From Anaerolineae bacterium (GTDB lineage: Bacteria > Chloroflexota > Anaerolineae > Epilineales > JAHCIE01): DNA of 7,711 bases. Of the stretch, positions 1-6,024 are shown in pieces. Location: NCBI GenBank assembly GCA_026129385.1, contig JAHCIE010000149.1, positions 1 to 7,711 of the forward strand, written 5' to 3'. Position 1 is the first letter of the stretch, and every line of letters starts with the position of its first letter. The position numbers were made by a program, and so were the translations under genes. Under the pieces are notes generated by a model. The model searched no databases. It saw only the letters and a program-made list of their open reading frames with translations, and was not told the DNA's origin.

Positions 1-31
1 GCGTCGCCGGGGGTGAGACGCGCTATTGCCA

Positions 32-109
32 GCCCCGCGCCGAACTGAACCTCGGCGCTGAACGAGCAAAGCCCCGCGCCGAGCTAAACCTCGGCGCTGA
101 ACGAGCAAA
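32..109 (+). repeat. Two-copy 39-nt tandem repeat with conserved hairpin
   Basis: Two adjacent 39-nt units, 32-70 and 71-109, match at 37 of 39 bases. Each contains GCGCCGA and TCGGCGC as a perfect 7-bp stem around an 8-nt loop (37-43 with 52-58; 76-82 with 91-97). Both differences between copies (44 versus 83, 47 versus 86) lie in the loop, so the stem is intact in both. The next bases (GCCC from 110) resemble the start of a third unit, but the match then stops. Confidence 0.8.
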
Positions 110-185
110 GCCCTACGGGCTGGGCAGCGCATCCATAGCCCCAGCGGGGCTTGGCCCACCTAGCCCTGCGGCTTCAGCCCAGGGC
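109..185. repeat. Cluster of short GC-rich hairpins
   Basis: Several small palindromes follow one another: AGCCC-TAC-GGGCT at 109-121, AGCCCC-AGC-GGGGCT at 137-151, AGCC-CTGC-GGCT at 162-173, and GCCCTG (163-168) pairing with CAGGGC (180-185). The shared AGCCC-n3-GGGCT form suggests a REP-like intergenic palindrome family or transcription-end structures of an upstream gene. No T-run follows any of them, so a classical intrinsic terminator is not supported. Confidence 0.5.
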
Positions 186-235
186 CTCGCCGGGGGTGAG
201 ACTCGGACTGTATCCATTCGTCCTTCATCCTCGGT

Positions 236-247
236 CCTCTATAGAGG
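236..247. promoter_or_regulatory. 12-nt perfect palindrome over the hisD ribosome binding site
   Basis: CCTCTATAGAGG is perfectly self-complementary, and its right half is the AGAGG Shine-Dalgarno sequence of hisD, six bases before ATG 254. In RNA, CCTC could pair with GAGG across a TATA loop and hide the site. In DNA it could be a small dimer operator. No convincing -35/-10 pair was found before hisD. Whether the palindrome is functional is inference. Confidence 0.4.
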
Positions 248-253
248 TTGATA

Positions 254-1600
254 ATGCTTGATGAAGCTGTAGCCATCCGCATCGTACCCGCCGCCGTCGC
301 CCGCGATACTCTCTTGCGCCGCCAGCCGGTGGATAGCCTCCACGTCACGCCCGGCATGGCCGAGGGCATCCGCCGCATCTGGGGCGCGGACCTCACCCCC
401 GTCCAGGTCGTTGACCGTATCCTGGCCGACGTCCGCCAGCACGGCGACCGCGCCGTCCGCGACTACACCCGGCGCATCGACGGCGTGGACCTGGACGATT
501 TCCGAGTCAGCGATGCCGAGATGGACGCCGCCTGGGATACCTCTCCCGCTGCATTGCGCGATGCCCTGCGCCACGCCGTAGACCGCATCACCGCCTTCCA
601 CGAGCGGGAGCCGCGCGGCTCCTGGATGGACTGGCGGCCCGACGAGGCGCTGGGCCAGATAGTGCGTCCCCTGGACCGCGTCGGCCTGTACGTGCCGGCC
701 GGCGGCGCGCCCCTGCCGTCGTCGCTGCTCATGGCCGCCATTCCGGCGCGGGTGGCCGGTGTCGAGGACATCATCGTCGCCACGCCCCCCAACAAGGCGG
801 GCCACGCCGACGCGACGACCCTGGTCGCGGCGCGGCTGGTGGGCGCGAGCGCGGTCTACAAGGTCGGCGGCGCGCAGGGCATCGGCGCGCTGGCTTTCGG
901 GACGGAGACGATGCCCCGCGTCGACAAGATTGTCGGCCCTGGCAATCCCTTCGTCATTCTCGCCCAGAAGGCCGTCTACGGCGTCGTCGGCATCGCCTCT
1001 CTGCCTGGCCCGACCGAGACGCTGCTCATCGCCGACGACAGCGCGAATCCTGCCTGGGTCGCCGCCGACCTCCTCGCCCAATCGGAACACGTCATGGGCA
1101 CATCCATCCTGCTCACCCCGTCGGCCGCCCTGGCCGAGGCCGTCCAGCGCGAGGTCGCCGCCCAACTGATGACGCTCCCCACCCGCCCCGGCATCGAGGC
1201 GTCCCTGGCGGCCAACGGCGGCATCGTCCTGGTGGGCAGCCTGGCCGAGGCGCTGGACCTCGCCAATGAGTACGCGCCCGAGCACTTGTGCCTGCTCACC
1301 CGCGACCCGTGGTCCCTGGTGGGCCAGGTGCGCCACGCGGGGGGCATCTTCGTTGGCGAAGGCTCCTCCGAGGCGCTGGGTGACTACATCGTCGGCCCCA
1401 GCCACATCATGCCTACCGGCCGCACCGCCCGCTTCACGTCGCCCATCCACGTCCGCGACTTCCTCAAGGTCATCTCGGTCTTTGGCGCGACCCTGCCTGC
1501 CCACAACCGCCTGGCCCCCGACGCGATCCGCATCGCCGAGGCCGAGGGGCTGGCCGCCCACGCCAATGCCCTGCGGCGACGGCTCGAAGGGGTGGAGTAG
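254..1600 (+). CDS. hisD: Histidinol dehydrogenase (HisD)
   Basis: This enzyme oxidises L-histidinol to L-histidine in two NAD-dependent steps, the end of histidine biosynthesis, in the cytoplasm. The product is 448 residues, close to the usual 430-440. The zinc ligands known from E. coli HisD are all present with identical spacing: Q276, H279, D377 and H436, each offset by 17 from Q259, H262, D360 and H419. The catalytic pair E343-H344 in NEYAPEH has the same offset. Other family blocks are visible, including VPAGGAPLPSS, KVGGAQGIGALAFGT and VGPGNPFV. ATG 254 is chosen over the in-frame TTG at 248 because AGAGG (243-247) lies six bases before it and would overlap the TTG. It heads a tight run with the next gene four bases downstream. 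A complete, probably active enzyme. Confidence 0.97.
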   Translation: MLDEAVAIRIVPAAVARDTLLRRQPVDSLHVTPGMAEGIRRIWGADLTPVQVVDRILADVRQHGDRAVRDYTRRIDGVDLDDFRVSDAEMDAAWDTSPAALRDALRHAVDRITAFHEREPRGSWMDWRPDEALGQIVRPLDRVGLYVPAGGAPLPSSLLMAAIPARVAGVEDIIVATPPNKAGHADATTLVAARLVGASAVYKVGGAQGIGALAFGTETMPRVDKIVGPGNPFVILAQKAVYGVVGIASLPGPTETLLIADDSANPAWVAADLLAQSEHVMGTSILLTPSAALAEAVQREVAAQLMTLPTRPGIEASLAANGGIVLVGSLAEALDLANEYAPEHLCLLTRDPWSLVGQVRHAGGIFVGEGSSEALGDYIVGPSHIMPTGRTARFTSPIHVRDFLKVISVFGATLPAHNRLAPDAIRIAEAEGLAAHANALRRRLEGVE

Positions 1601-1604
1601 CGCC

Positions 1605-2795
1605 ATGGACACCCCCACCACCGCCGCATCGCCCCTCACGCCGGAGACCGACCGCGTCGTCGCCGCCATGCTTGGCCTGGCCATCGGCGACGCCCTCGGC
1701 GCGCCCATCGTCGGCTGGCCGCCCGACCGCATCGTCGAGCGCCTCGGCATCGTCGACCGCTACCCCGACCTTGACCGCCTGCCCGGCCTGTACACCGCCC
1801 GCACCCAGCAGGCGTTGGCGATTCAAGACACCCTCCTCGAAGAGGGCAGCTTCGACCCCCTCGGCCTGGCCGCGCGCCTCGTCCAGCTCAGCAAGCAGCT
1901 GCACCAGAAGTGGCCCATCTACGGCGCATACCGTGACGCCAGCCGCGGCTTCCGCGAGGCCGTGGACCGCCTGGCAGCCGGCGTGCCGTGGGACAAGGCC
2001 GGCTCCCTGAGCGCCGCCAACGACCCGGCCGTGCGCGTCGCCCCGCTGGCCCTGTGGAGCCGCGACCACCGCGTGGTGCTGTTTCGCGACGACGTGGTTC
2101 ACTCGGCCCTGCCGACCCACCGCGACCCCCGCGCCGTGGCCGGGGCGATGGCCGTCGGCTACGCCCTGGTCCATCTGGTCAACCTCCCATCGGCCGGCAG
2201 CTTTGACCCGCGCGGTTTCCTGCGCGCGGTCACCGAGTTCACTGCCGACGCCGAGGCCTACATCGCCCGCAGCTTCTGGCCCGCCGACTCGCGCCTGCCC
2301 CGCGACGCCGCCCACGACCTGACCACCATCCTCAAGCGCGCCGACGGCTGGCTCGGCAGCACCCTGCCCGCCACTCTCGATAGCATCACCCGCGCCGCCC
2401 GCCCCCTGGGCGACGGCAAGGTGCGCGCCAACTCCGCGTTCGTCGCGGCCTCCGTCCCGACCGCCCTGCTCATCCTCGCCCGCTCGGCCGCGCACCCGCG
2501 CCAGGCCGTCATCGACGCTGTCAACGTCGGCGGCGACGCGGCCGGTATCGGCGCGCTGGTCGGCGCGCTGGTCGGCGCGCTGCATGGGATGCGCGCCTTC
2601 CCCGCCGAGTGGCTGAATGAGTTGCAGAACGTTGAGGCGCTGCGAGGGCGAGCGATAGCCCTGGCCGAGGGGACCGGCCTCCCCACCGAGGCCCCCAGGC
2701 TGCCGCGCATGGAGGCCGCCCTGACCGAATTGGAGATGCCACGCCTGCGCGAGCGGCGGCACGTCGAGCGCAAGGAAGATGCCGATGACCACTAA
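1605..2795 (+). CDS. ADP-ribosylglycohydrolase (DraG/ARH) fold protein, metal site degenerate
   Basis: The 396-residue product has the landmarks of the all-helical ADP-ribosylglycohydrolase family: GLAIGDALGAP at residues 24-34, NDPAVRVAPLAL at 139-150 (family NGAxMRxxPLxL), and NVGGDAAGIGALVGAL near 307-320 (family GGDADTxGAxxGAL). Active members remove ADP-ribose from proteins or small molecules with two Mg or Mn ions held by T-D-D and D-x-D-T motifs. Here T64-A65-R66 replaces T-D-D, and D311-A312-A313-G314 replaces D-x-D-T. Only T64 and D311 of the six usual ligands remain, so classical hydrolysis is doubtful. The tail after about 360 is charged. ATG 1605 follows GGAG at 1594-1597 by seven bases and lies four bases after hisD. 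The 3' end overlaps hisC, so the gene is co-transcribed with his genes. The role is unknown: it may be a binding or regulatory pseudoenzyme, or have another activity. Confidence 0.82.
   Translation: MDTPTTAASPLTPETDRVVAAMLGLAIGDALGAPIVGWPPDRIVERLGIVDRYPDLDRLPGLYTARTQQALAIQDTLLEEGSFDPLGLAARLVQLSKQLHQKWPIYGAYRDASRGFREAVDRLAAGVPWDKAGSLSAANDPAVRVAPLALWSRDHRVVLFRDDVVHSALPTHRDPRAVAGAMAVGYALVHLVNLPSAGSFDPRGFLRAVTEFTADAEAYIARSFWPADSRLPRDAAHDLTTILKRADGWLGSTLPATLDSITRAARPLGDGKVRANSAFVAASVPTALLILARSAAHPRQAVIDAVNVGGDAAGIGALVGALVGALHGMRAFPAEWLNELQNVEALRGRAIALAEGTGLPTEAPRLPRMEAALTELEMPRLRERRHVERKEDADDH
2550..2582 (+). repeat. 12-nt tandem repeat inside the glycohydrolase-like gene
   Basis: GGCGCGCTGGTC occurs at 2550-2561 and 2562-2573, followed by nine matching bases to 2582. 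It encodes G-A-L-V, G-A-L-V, G-A-L and stays in frame. It lies in the helix after the GGDAAG motif, where the family often has GAxxGAxxG. It may be a recent slippage event or normal small-residue helix packing. Confidence 0.7.
2772..2776 (+). promoter_or_regulatory. Ribosome binding site that sets the hisC start
   Basis: AAGGA lies inside the 3' end of the preceding gene. It is eight bases before ATG 2785 but only two before ATG 2779, which favours 2785 as the hisC start. Its position inside the upstream coding region suggests translational coupling. Confidence 0.6.
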
Positions 2796-3870
2796 CCCCG
2801 GTCGCTTCGCCAAGCCCGAGGTGCGCGCCGTCAGCGCCTACCACCTGGAGCCGCGCGACACGCCCATCAAGCTCAACCAGAACGAGAACGCCGAGGGCTT
2901 TCCCCACGCGCTAAAGGAAGAAATTTGGCAGCGCGTCGCTGGCCGCGACTGGGCGCGCTACCCCGACTTCCACCTGCGCGAGATCACTCAGCGCCTGGCT
3001 GCCCACGCCGACGTGCCCGAGGACTGGGTACTGGTCGGCAACGGCTCTAACGAGCTGTTGCAGATGACCCTGCTCACCGTTGTTGGTCGCGGCGACCATA
3101 TCATCGTGCCGTTACCAACCTTCACTCTCTACCGCCTGCAATCTGTGGTCATGGGCGCGATGGCCCACACGCCCCTCATGCGCGCCGAGACCAACTTCGC
3201 CTTCCCGGTGGACGAGGTCATCGACCTGGCCCAGCGCCACGACGCCCGCGCCATCGTGATGTGTAGCCCCAACAACCCGACGGGTACGGCCTATGCCGAG
3301 GCTGACATTCGCCGCGTCATCGAGGCTACACCCGGCCTTGTCCTGCTGGACGAAGCCTATCGCGAGTTCAACCGCCAGGACCTGTGCCATCTCGTGCGCG
3401 ACTACGACAACGTGGTCATCTTCCGCACCTTCTCCAAGGCCCTGGCGATGGCGGGCGTGCGCGTCGGCTACTGCATCGCCCGGCCAGAGATGGCCGCCGA
3501 GATTGGCAAGGTCAAGCTGCCCTACGCCCTCAACATCCTGTCCGAGGCTGTCACTCTGGTCTCCCTGGACCATCCCGAGCTGTTCGCGCCCACCATCGAC
3601 ACCGCCATCCAGCAGCGCGACCGCCTGCTGATTGAGTTGCCGCGCCTGCCCGGTCTCACCGTCTACCCGTCGGCGGCCAACTTCGTCCTGGTTCACGTCG
3701 CGCAAGGCTCGGACCGGGCATTCCAGCGTCTCCTGAGTGATGGCATCCTGGTCCGTGACGTGAGTCACTATCCCGGCCTGTCCGACCATCTGCGCCTGAG
3801 CGTCGGCACCGCCGCCGAGAATGACGCTCTGCTCGAAAGTCTGTCCCACTTCACCCGACATCCAGGGTAG
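2785..3870 (+). CDS. hisC: Histidinol-phosphate aminotransferase (HisC)
   Basis: This PLP-dependent fold-type I aminotransferase converts imidazole-acetol phosphate plus glutamate to L-histidinol phosphate and 2-oxoglutarate. The product is 361 residues, the normal length. Visible motifs in order: IKLNQNENAEGFP near the N-terminus (substrate and dimer arm), GNGSNELLQ (PLP phosphate region), CSPNNPTGT with N163-N164-P165-T166-G167, LLDEAYREF with D189 and Y192 contacting the PLP ring, TFSKALAMAGVRVGY with Schiff-base lysine K218, and LRLSVG with R337 for the substrate. ATG 2785 is preferred over the in-frame ATG at 2779 by ribosome-site spacing. The gene overlaps the preceding stop by 11 nt. 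HisC and the related aromatic aminotransferases are hard to separate by motif alone, but the his neighbours settle it. It supplies the substrate for the phosphatase whose product HisD oxidises. Confidence 0.95.
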   Translation: MTTNPGRFAKPEVRAVSAYHLEPRDTPIKLNQNENAEGFPHALKEEIWQRVAGRDWARYPDFHLREITQRLAAHADVPEDWVLVGNGSNELLQMTLLTVVGRGDHIIVPLPTFTLYRLQSVVMGAMAHTPLMRAETNFAFPVDEVIDLAQRHDARAIVMCSPNNPTGTAYAEADIRRVIEATPGLVLLDEAYREFNRQDLCHLVRDYDNVVIFRTFSKALAMAGVRVGYCIARPEMAAEIGKVKLPYALNILSEAVTLVSLDHPELFAPTIDTAIQQRDRLLIELPRLPGLTVYPSAANFVLVHVAQGSDRAFQRLLSDGILVRDVSHYPGLSDHLRLSVGTAAENDALLESLSHFTRHPG

Positions 3871-3896
3871 AGGTCGCCCTCCGTGGCCGCCCTGGC

Positions 3897-3977
3897 CCTG
3901 TCAGAAATTGGACAGGATTTGTAGGATGAGCATGATTAAGCGTTCCCTTCCATCCTATCCATCCTGTAAATCCTGTC
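3897..3977. repeat. Inverted CCTGTC/GACAGG repeat cluster between hisC and the CpXC gene
   Basis: In this 129-nt AT-richer gap, 3911-3928 and 3960-3977 form an imperfect inverted repeat, 16 of 18 bases complementary, with a 31-nt loop. An additional CCTGTC at 3897-3902 can pair perfectly with GACAGG at 3911-3916 across an 8-nt loop, competing with the first pairing. CATCCT recurs at 3951 and 3960. ATCCTGTAAATCCTGTC-type strings resemble dispersed intergenic repeats seen in several bacterial phyla (from memory). It may also end hisC transcripts, but only a TTT follows the small hairpin. A weak -35/-10 pair (3908-3913, 3931-3936) is possible but poorly matched. Confidence 0.6.
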
Positions 3978-3999
3978 TGGACTCTGATAAGAGGTTTCC

Positions 4000-5328
4000 A
4001 TGATTCCACCGCAACCCGTACCCGTGCGCTGCCCGCGCTGCCAGACGCCCTTTGAGGCGCCCGTCCAATCGATCATCAACGTCAAGGAGGCCCCGGGCCT
4101 CAAGGACGATCTGCTCGTCGGGCGGCTCAACGTCGCTACCTGTCCGGCGTGTGGCGCTCGGCTGCGAGTCAGCTCGCCCCTGTTCTACTACGACCCCGCG
4201 AAGGAACTCGCTGTAGCCTTCATGCCCCTGGAGATGGGACTGCCCCAGGCGGACCAGGATCACCTCATCGGCAGCATGGCAAACGCCCTGACCGAGTCGC
4301 TGCCAGCTGAGGAACGCCGCTTCTACATCCTCAACCCCAAGGTGGTCCTCAGCCAACAGGGCCTCCTGGAGACGATCCTGGAGGCCGATGGCGTGACTCG
4401 CGAGATGCTGGAGGCCCAGGCCAACCGCGCCCGGCTCCTCGGCGAGTTACTCGACAACGTTGACGACGAGGCGACGCTGGCTCGCCTGGTTGAGGCCGAC
4501 AAGGATAGTATCGACTACGAATTCTACCTGATGATCGCTGGCCTCATGGAGAATGCCCAGGAAATAGGCGCACCGGATGAGGCGGCCCGGCTGGCCGTGC
4601 TTCGCGACCGCCTGATTGCCCTCACCGGCGGGCCTTCGCAGCCGCTACCGGAGCCGCTAACGGGTGAGGTATCCGACGAGGCGGTCATTCAGCAGCTACT
4701 CGACACCGACCCCCAGGCCCTCCTGACCCTGGTGGCTGTCAACCGCCCGCGCTTCGACTACGTCTTCTTCCAGACCCTGACGAACCAGATGGAGGCGACC
4801 GCGGCGGCCGGCGACGCCGACAAGGCCGCCCGTCTGGGCAAGCTGCGCGACGACATCCTGGCCGCCGCCGACACCGTAGACCGGGAGATGCAGGCCAGCC
4901 TACGCCAGGGCGCAACCCTGCTGCAAACCATTCTCAGTAGCGACGACCCTCCGGCCGCTATCCAGCAGCACCTGAGCGAGATCAACGACGCTTTCCTGCT
5001 GGTGCTATCCGCCAATATCCAGCAGGCGTACGAGGACGGACGAAACGACGTGGCCCAAATGCTGGAGGGGCTATATGCCTACATCCTCGCCCGCCTGGAA
5101 CTGGAGCTACCGACGGAGCTTCAGTTGGTCAACCGCCTGCTCCGCCTGGCGGAACCCGCGCAGCGCGCCGAGGTGCTGGCAGCGGAGGCCTCGTATGTCA
5201 CGCCCGCCCTGGCCGACGCGCTAGAGCACGTCGCTACGGAAGCGACCGAGCAGAGCCGCGCTGAACTGGCGCAGCAGGCCCGAACCATCGCCCAGGAAGT
5301 ACGGGCGCGGCTGGCGGAGGGCGCGTGA
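4000..5328 (+). CDS. CpXC zinc-ribbon protein with C-terminal helical repeats
   Basis: The product is 442 residues. The N-terminal ~115 residues match the CpXC family: two CPxC knuckles, C11/C14 and C48/C51, probably bind one zinc. Around them are the family blocks LLVGRLNVATCPACG and SPLFYYDPAKEL, then FMPLEMGLP. The biochemical role of this family is not established. After about residue 140 the protein is a tandem array of roughly 60-residue helical units at about 146-207, 229-289, 306-364 and 375-438. They share a pattern: LLxx, an aromatic or DY position, a small-residue helix, GxxDxAxxL, then LRDxIxA. This suggests a protein-binding scaffold. No signal peptide or membrane helix is seen, so it is cytoplasmic. 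AGAGG at 3990-3994 lies five bases before ATG. Its last codons overlap the hisB start, so it is translationally coupled to a histidine enzyme. Confidence 0.85.
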   Translation: MIPPQPVPVRCPRCQTPFEAPVQSIINVKEAPGLKDDLLVGRLNVATCPACGARLRVSSPLFYYDPAKELAVAFMPLEMGLPQADQDHLIGSMANALTESLPAEERRFYILNPKVVLSQQGLLETILEADGVTREMLEAQANRARLLGELLDNVDDEATLARLVEADKDSIDYEFYLMIAGLMENAQEIGAPDEAARLAVLRDRLIALTGGPSQPLPEPLTGEVSDEAVIQQLLDTDPQALLTLVAVNRPRFDYVFFQTLTNQMEATAAAGDADKAARLGKLRDDILAAADTVDREMQASLRQGATLLQTILSSDDPPAAIQQHLSEINDAFLLVLSANIQQAYEDGRNDVAQMLEGLYAYILARLELELPTELQLVNRLLRLAEPAQRAEVLAAEASYVTPALADALEHVATEATEQSRAELAQQARTIAQEVRARLAEGA

Positions 5329-5927
5329 GCGCGCCCGAGGGGCGTACCGCTGCCCTGGAGCGCGTGACGGGCGAAACAGCGGTGACGGTGCGCATCGCTC
5401 TGGATGGCGCGGGCGTCGCAGACATCGCAACCGGCGTGGGCTTCTTCGACCACATGTTGACCCTGCTCGCCCACCACAGCCTGGTTGACCTGACCATTCG
5501 CGCCAGCGGTGACACGCACGTAGACGACCACCACGTGACCGAGGATGTGGGCATCACCCTGGGCCAGGCGTTGGCTCGCGCGCTGGGCGACCGCAAGGGC
5601 ATCCGCCGTTACGGCCACGCCCTGATCCCCATGGACGAGGCGCTGGCCCTGGCAGCCATTGACATCTCAGGGCGGGGGATGCTGGTGTTCAACGTGCCCT
5701 TCAGCACGGCCAAGATCGGAACCTTCGATACCGAGCTGGTGCAGGAGTTTTTCCACGCCGTCGCCGCCAACGCCCGCCTCACGCTGCACCTGAAGCTCCT
5801 GGCGGGCGCGAACAATCACCACATCGCCGAGGCCGCCTTCAAGGCGTTTGCCCATGCGCTCCGCGACGCCGTTGCCCCCGACCCCCGACGCGCGGGTGCT
5901 GTCCCCAGCACGAAGGGGACCCTGTAG
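5325..5927 (+). CDS. hisB: Imidazoleglycerol-phosphate dehydratase (HisB)
   Basis: The enzyme dehydrates imidazole-glycerol phosphate to imidazole-acetol phosphate, the HisC substrate, using two Mn ions. The 200-residue product is the monofunctional form with no histidinol-phosphatase domain, so that phosphatase must be encoded elsewhere. The two-fold repeated fold is clear. The first half has GFFDHMLTLLAHH (D42, H43, H50, H51) and the metal motif DDHHVTEDVG (H69, H70, E73, D74). The second half has the matching FFHAVAANARLTLH (H144) and NNHHIAEAAFKA (H165, H166, E169). The C-terminus VPSTKGTL is the family ending that contributes to substrate binding. The start is GTG, in a 4-nt GTGA overlap with the CpXC stop. 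GGAGG at 5316-5320 lies four bases before it. No ATG is available until M44, inside the conserved core. Confidence 0.97.
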   Translation: MSAPEGRTAALERVTGETAVTVRIALDGAGVADIATGVGFFDHMLTLLAHHSLVDLTIRASGDTHVDDHHVTEDVGITLGQALARALGDRKGIRRYGHALIPMDEALALAAIDISGRGMLVFNVPFSTAKIGTFDTELVQEFFHAVAANARLTLHLKLLAGANNHHIAEAAFKAFAHALRDAVAPDPRRAGAVPSTKGTL

Positions 5928-5986
5928 CGGCGGATACCCAGTGTGTCGGGATGGGCTGGAAAACAGACAACACGAGGCCGCCGCTA
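5925..5986 (+). other. Inverted repeat straddling the hisB stop codon
   Basis: TAGCGGCGG (5925-5933, beginning with the hisB stop) is perfectly complementary to CCGCCGCTA (5978-5986), a 9-bp GC-rich stem closing a 44-nt loop. It could be the 3' end structure of the his transcript or a structured leader of the small downstream gene. No T-run follows it, so an intrinsic terminator is not supported. Apart from this, 5928-6010 shows nothing recognisable. Confidence 0.35.
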
Positions 5987-6024
5987 GAGGGATGTAGTAA
6001 ACGGGGCAAAAAGGGGGGAATGCC

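Larger units (their letters stand above)
1..205. repeat. Distant direct repeat bracketing a repeat-rich intergenic region
   Basis: The stretch at 1-22 recurs at 184-205 with 20 of 22 bases identical. The core TCGCCGGGGGTGAGAC is exact at 4-19 and 187-202. The copies are 183 nt apart, so the window probably opens inside one unit of a longer repeated module whose earlier units lie upstream. No coding frame in 1-253 looks like a gene; the region reads as non-coding. Its function is unknown. Confidence 0.6.

Noticed and set aside
32..109. CRISPR array
   Set aside because: The two 39-nt units are directly adjacent with no spacers, and no cas gene is visible.
248..253. TTG start for hisD two codons upstream
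   Set aside because: It overlaps the end of the AGAGG ribosome site region; ATG 254 has proper spacing.
203..253. Sigma70 promoter for hisD
   Set aside because: No -35/-10 pair with acceptable spacing was found; TCTATAG would put the start almost on the ATG.
1266..1604. Upstream extension of the glycohydrolase-like frame into hisD
   Set aside because: The extension is R/S/P-rich and reads hisD out of frame. The family-like sequence begins just after ATG 1605, which has a good ribosome site.
239..1750. 503-codon open frame on the minus strand opposite hisD
   Set aside because: It mirrors hisD codons with high third-position G/C, is rich in G, R, D and V, has no recognisable domain, and hisD is certain.
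1470..2813. 447-codon open frame on the minus strand opposite the glycohydrolase-like gene
   Set aside because: Low-complexity G/A/V/R composition typical of antisense frames in high-GC genes; it spans parts of three real genes.
3112..3861. 249-codon open frame on the minus strand opposite hisC
   Set aside because: Antisense shadow of a gene with all HisC motifs intact.
5901..5920. GTCCCC/GGGGAC hairpin as a hisB terminator
   Set aside because: It lies in the codons for the conserved VPSTKGT ending of HisB, has no T-run, and precedes the stop codon.
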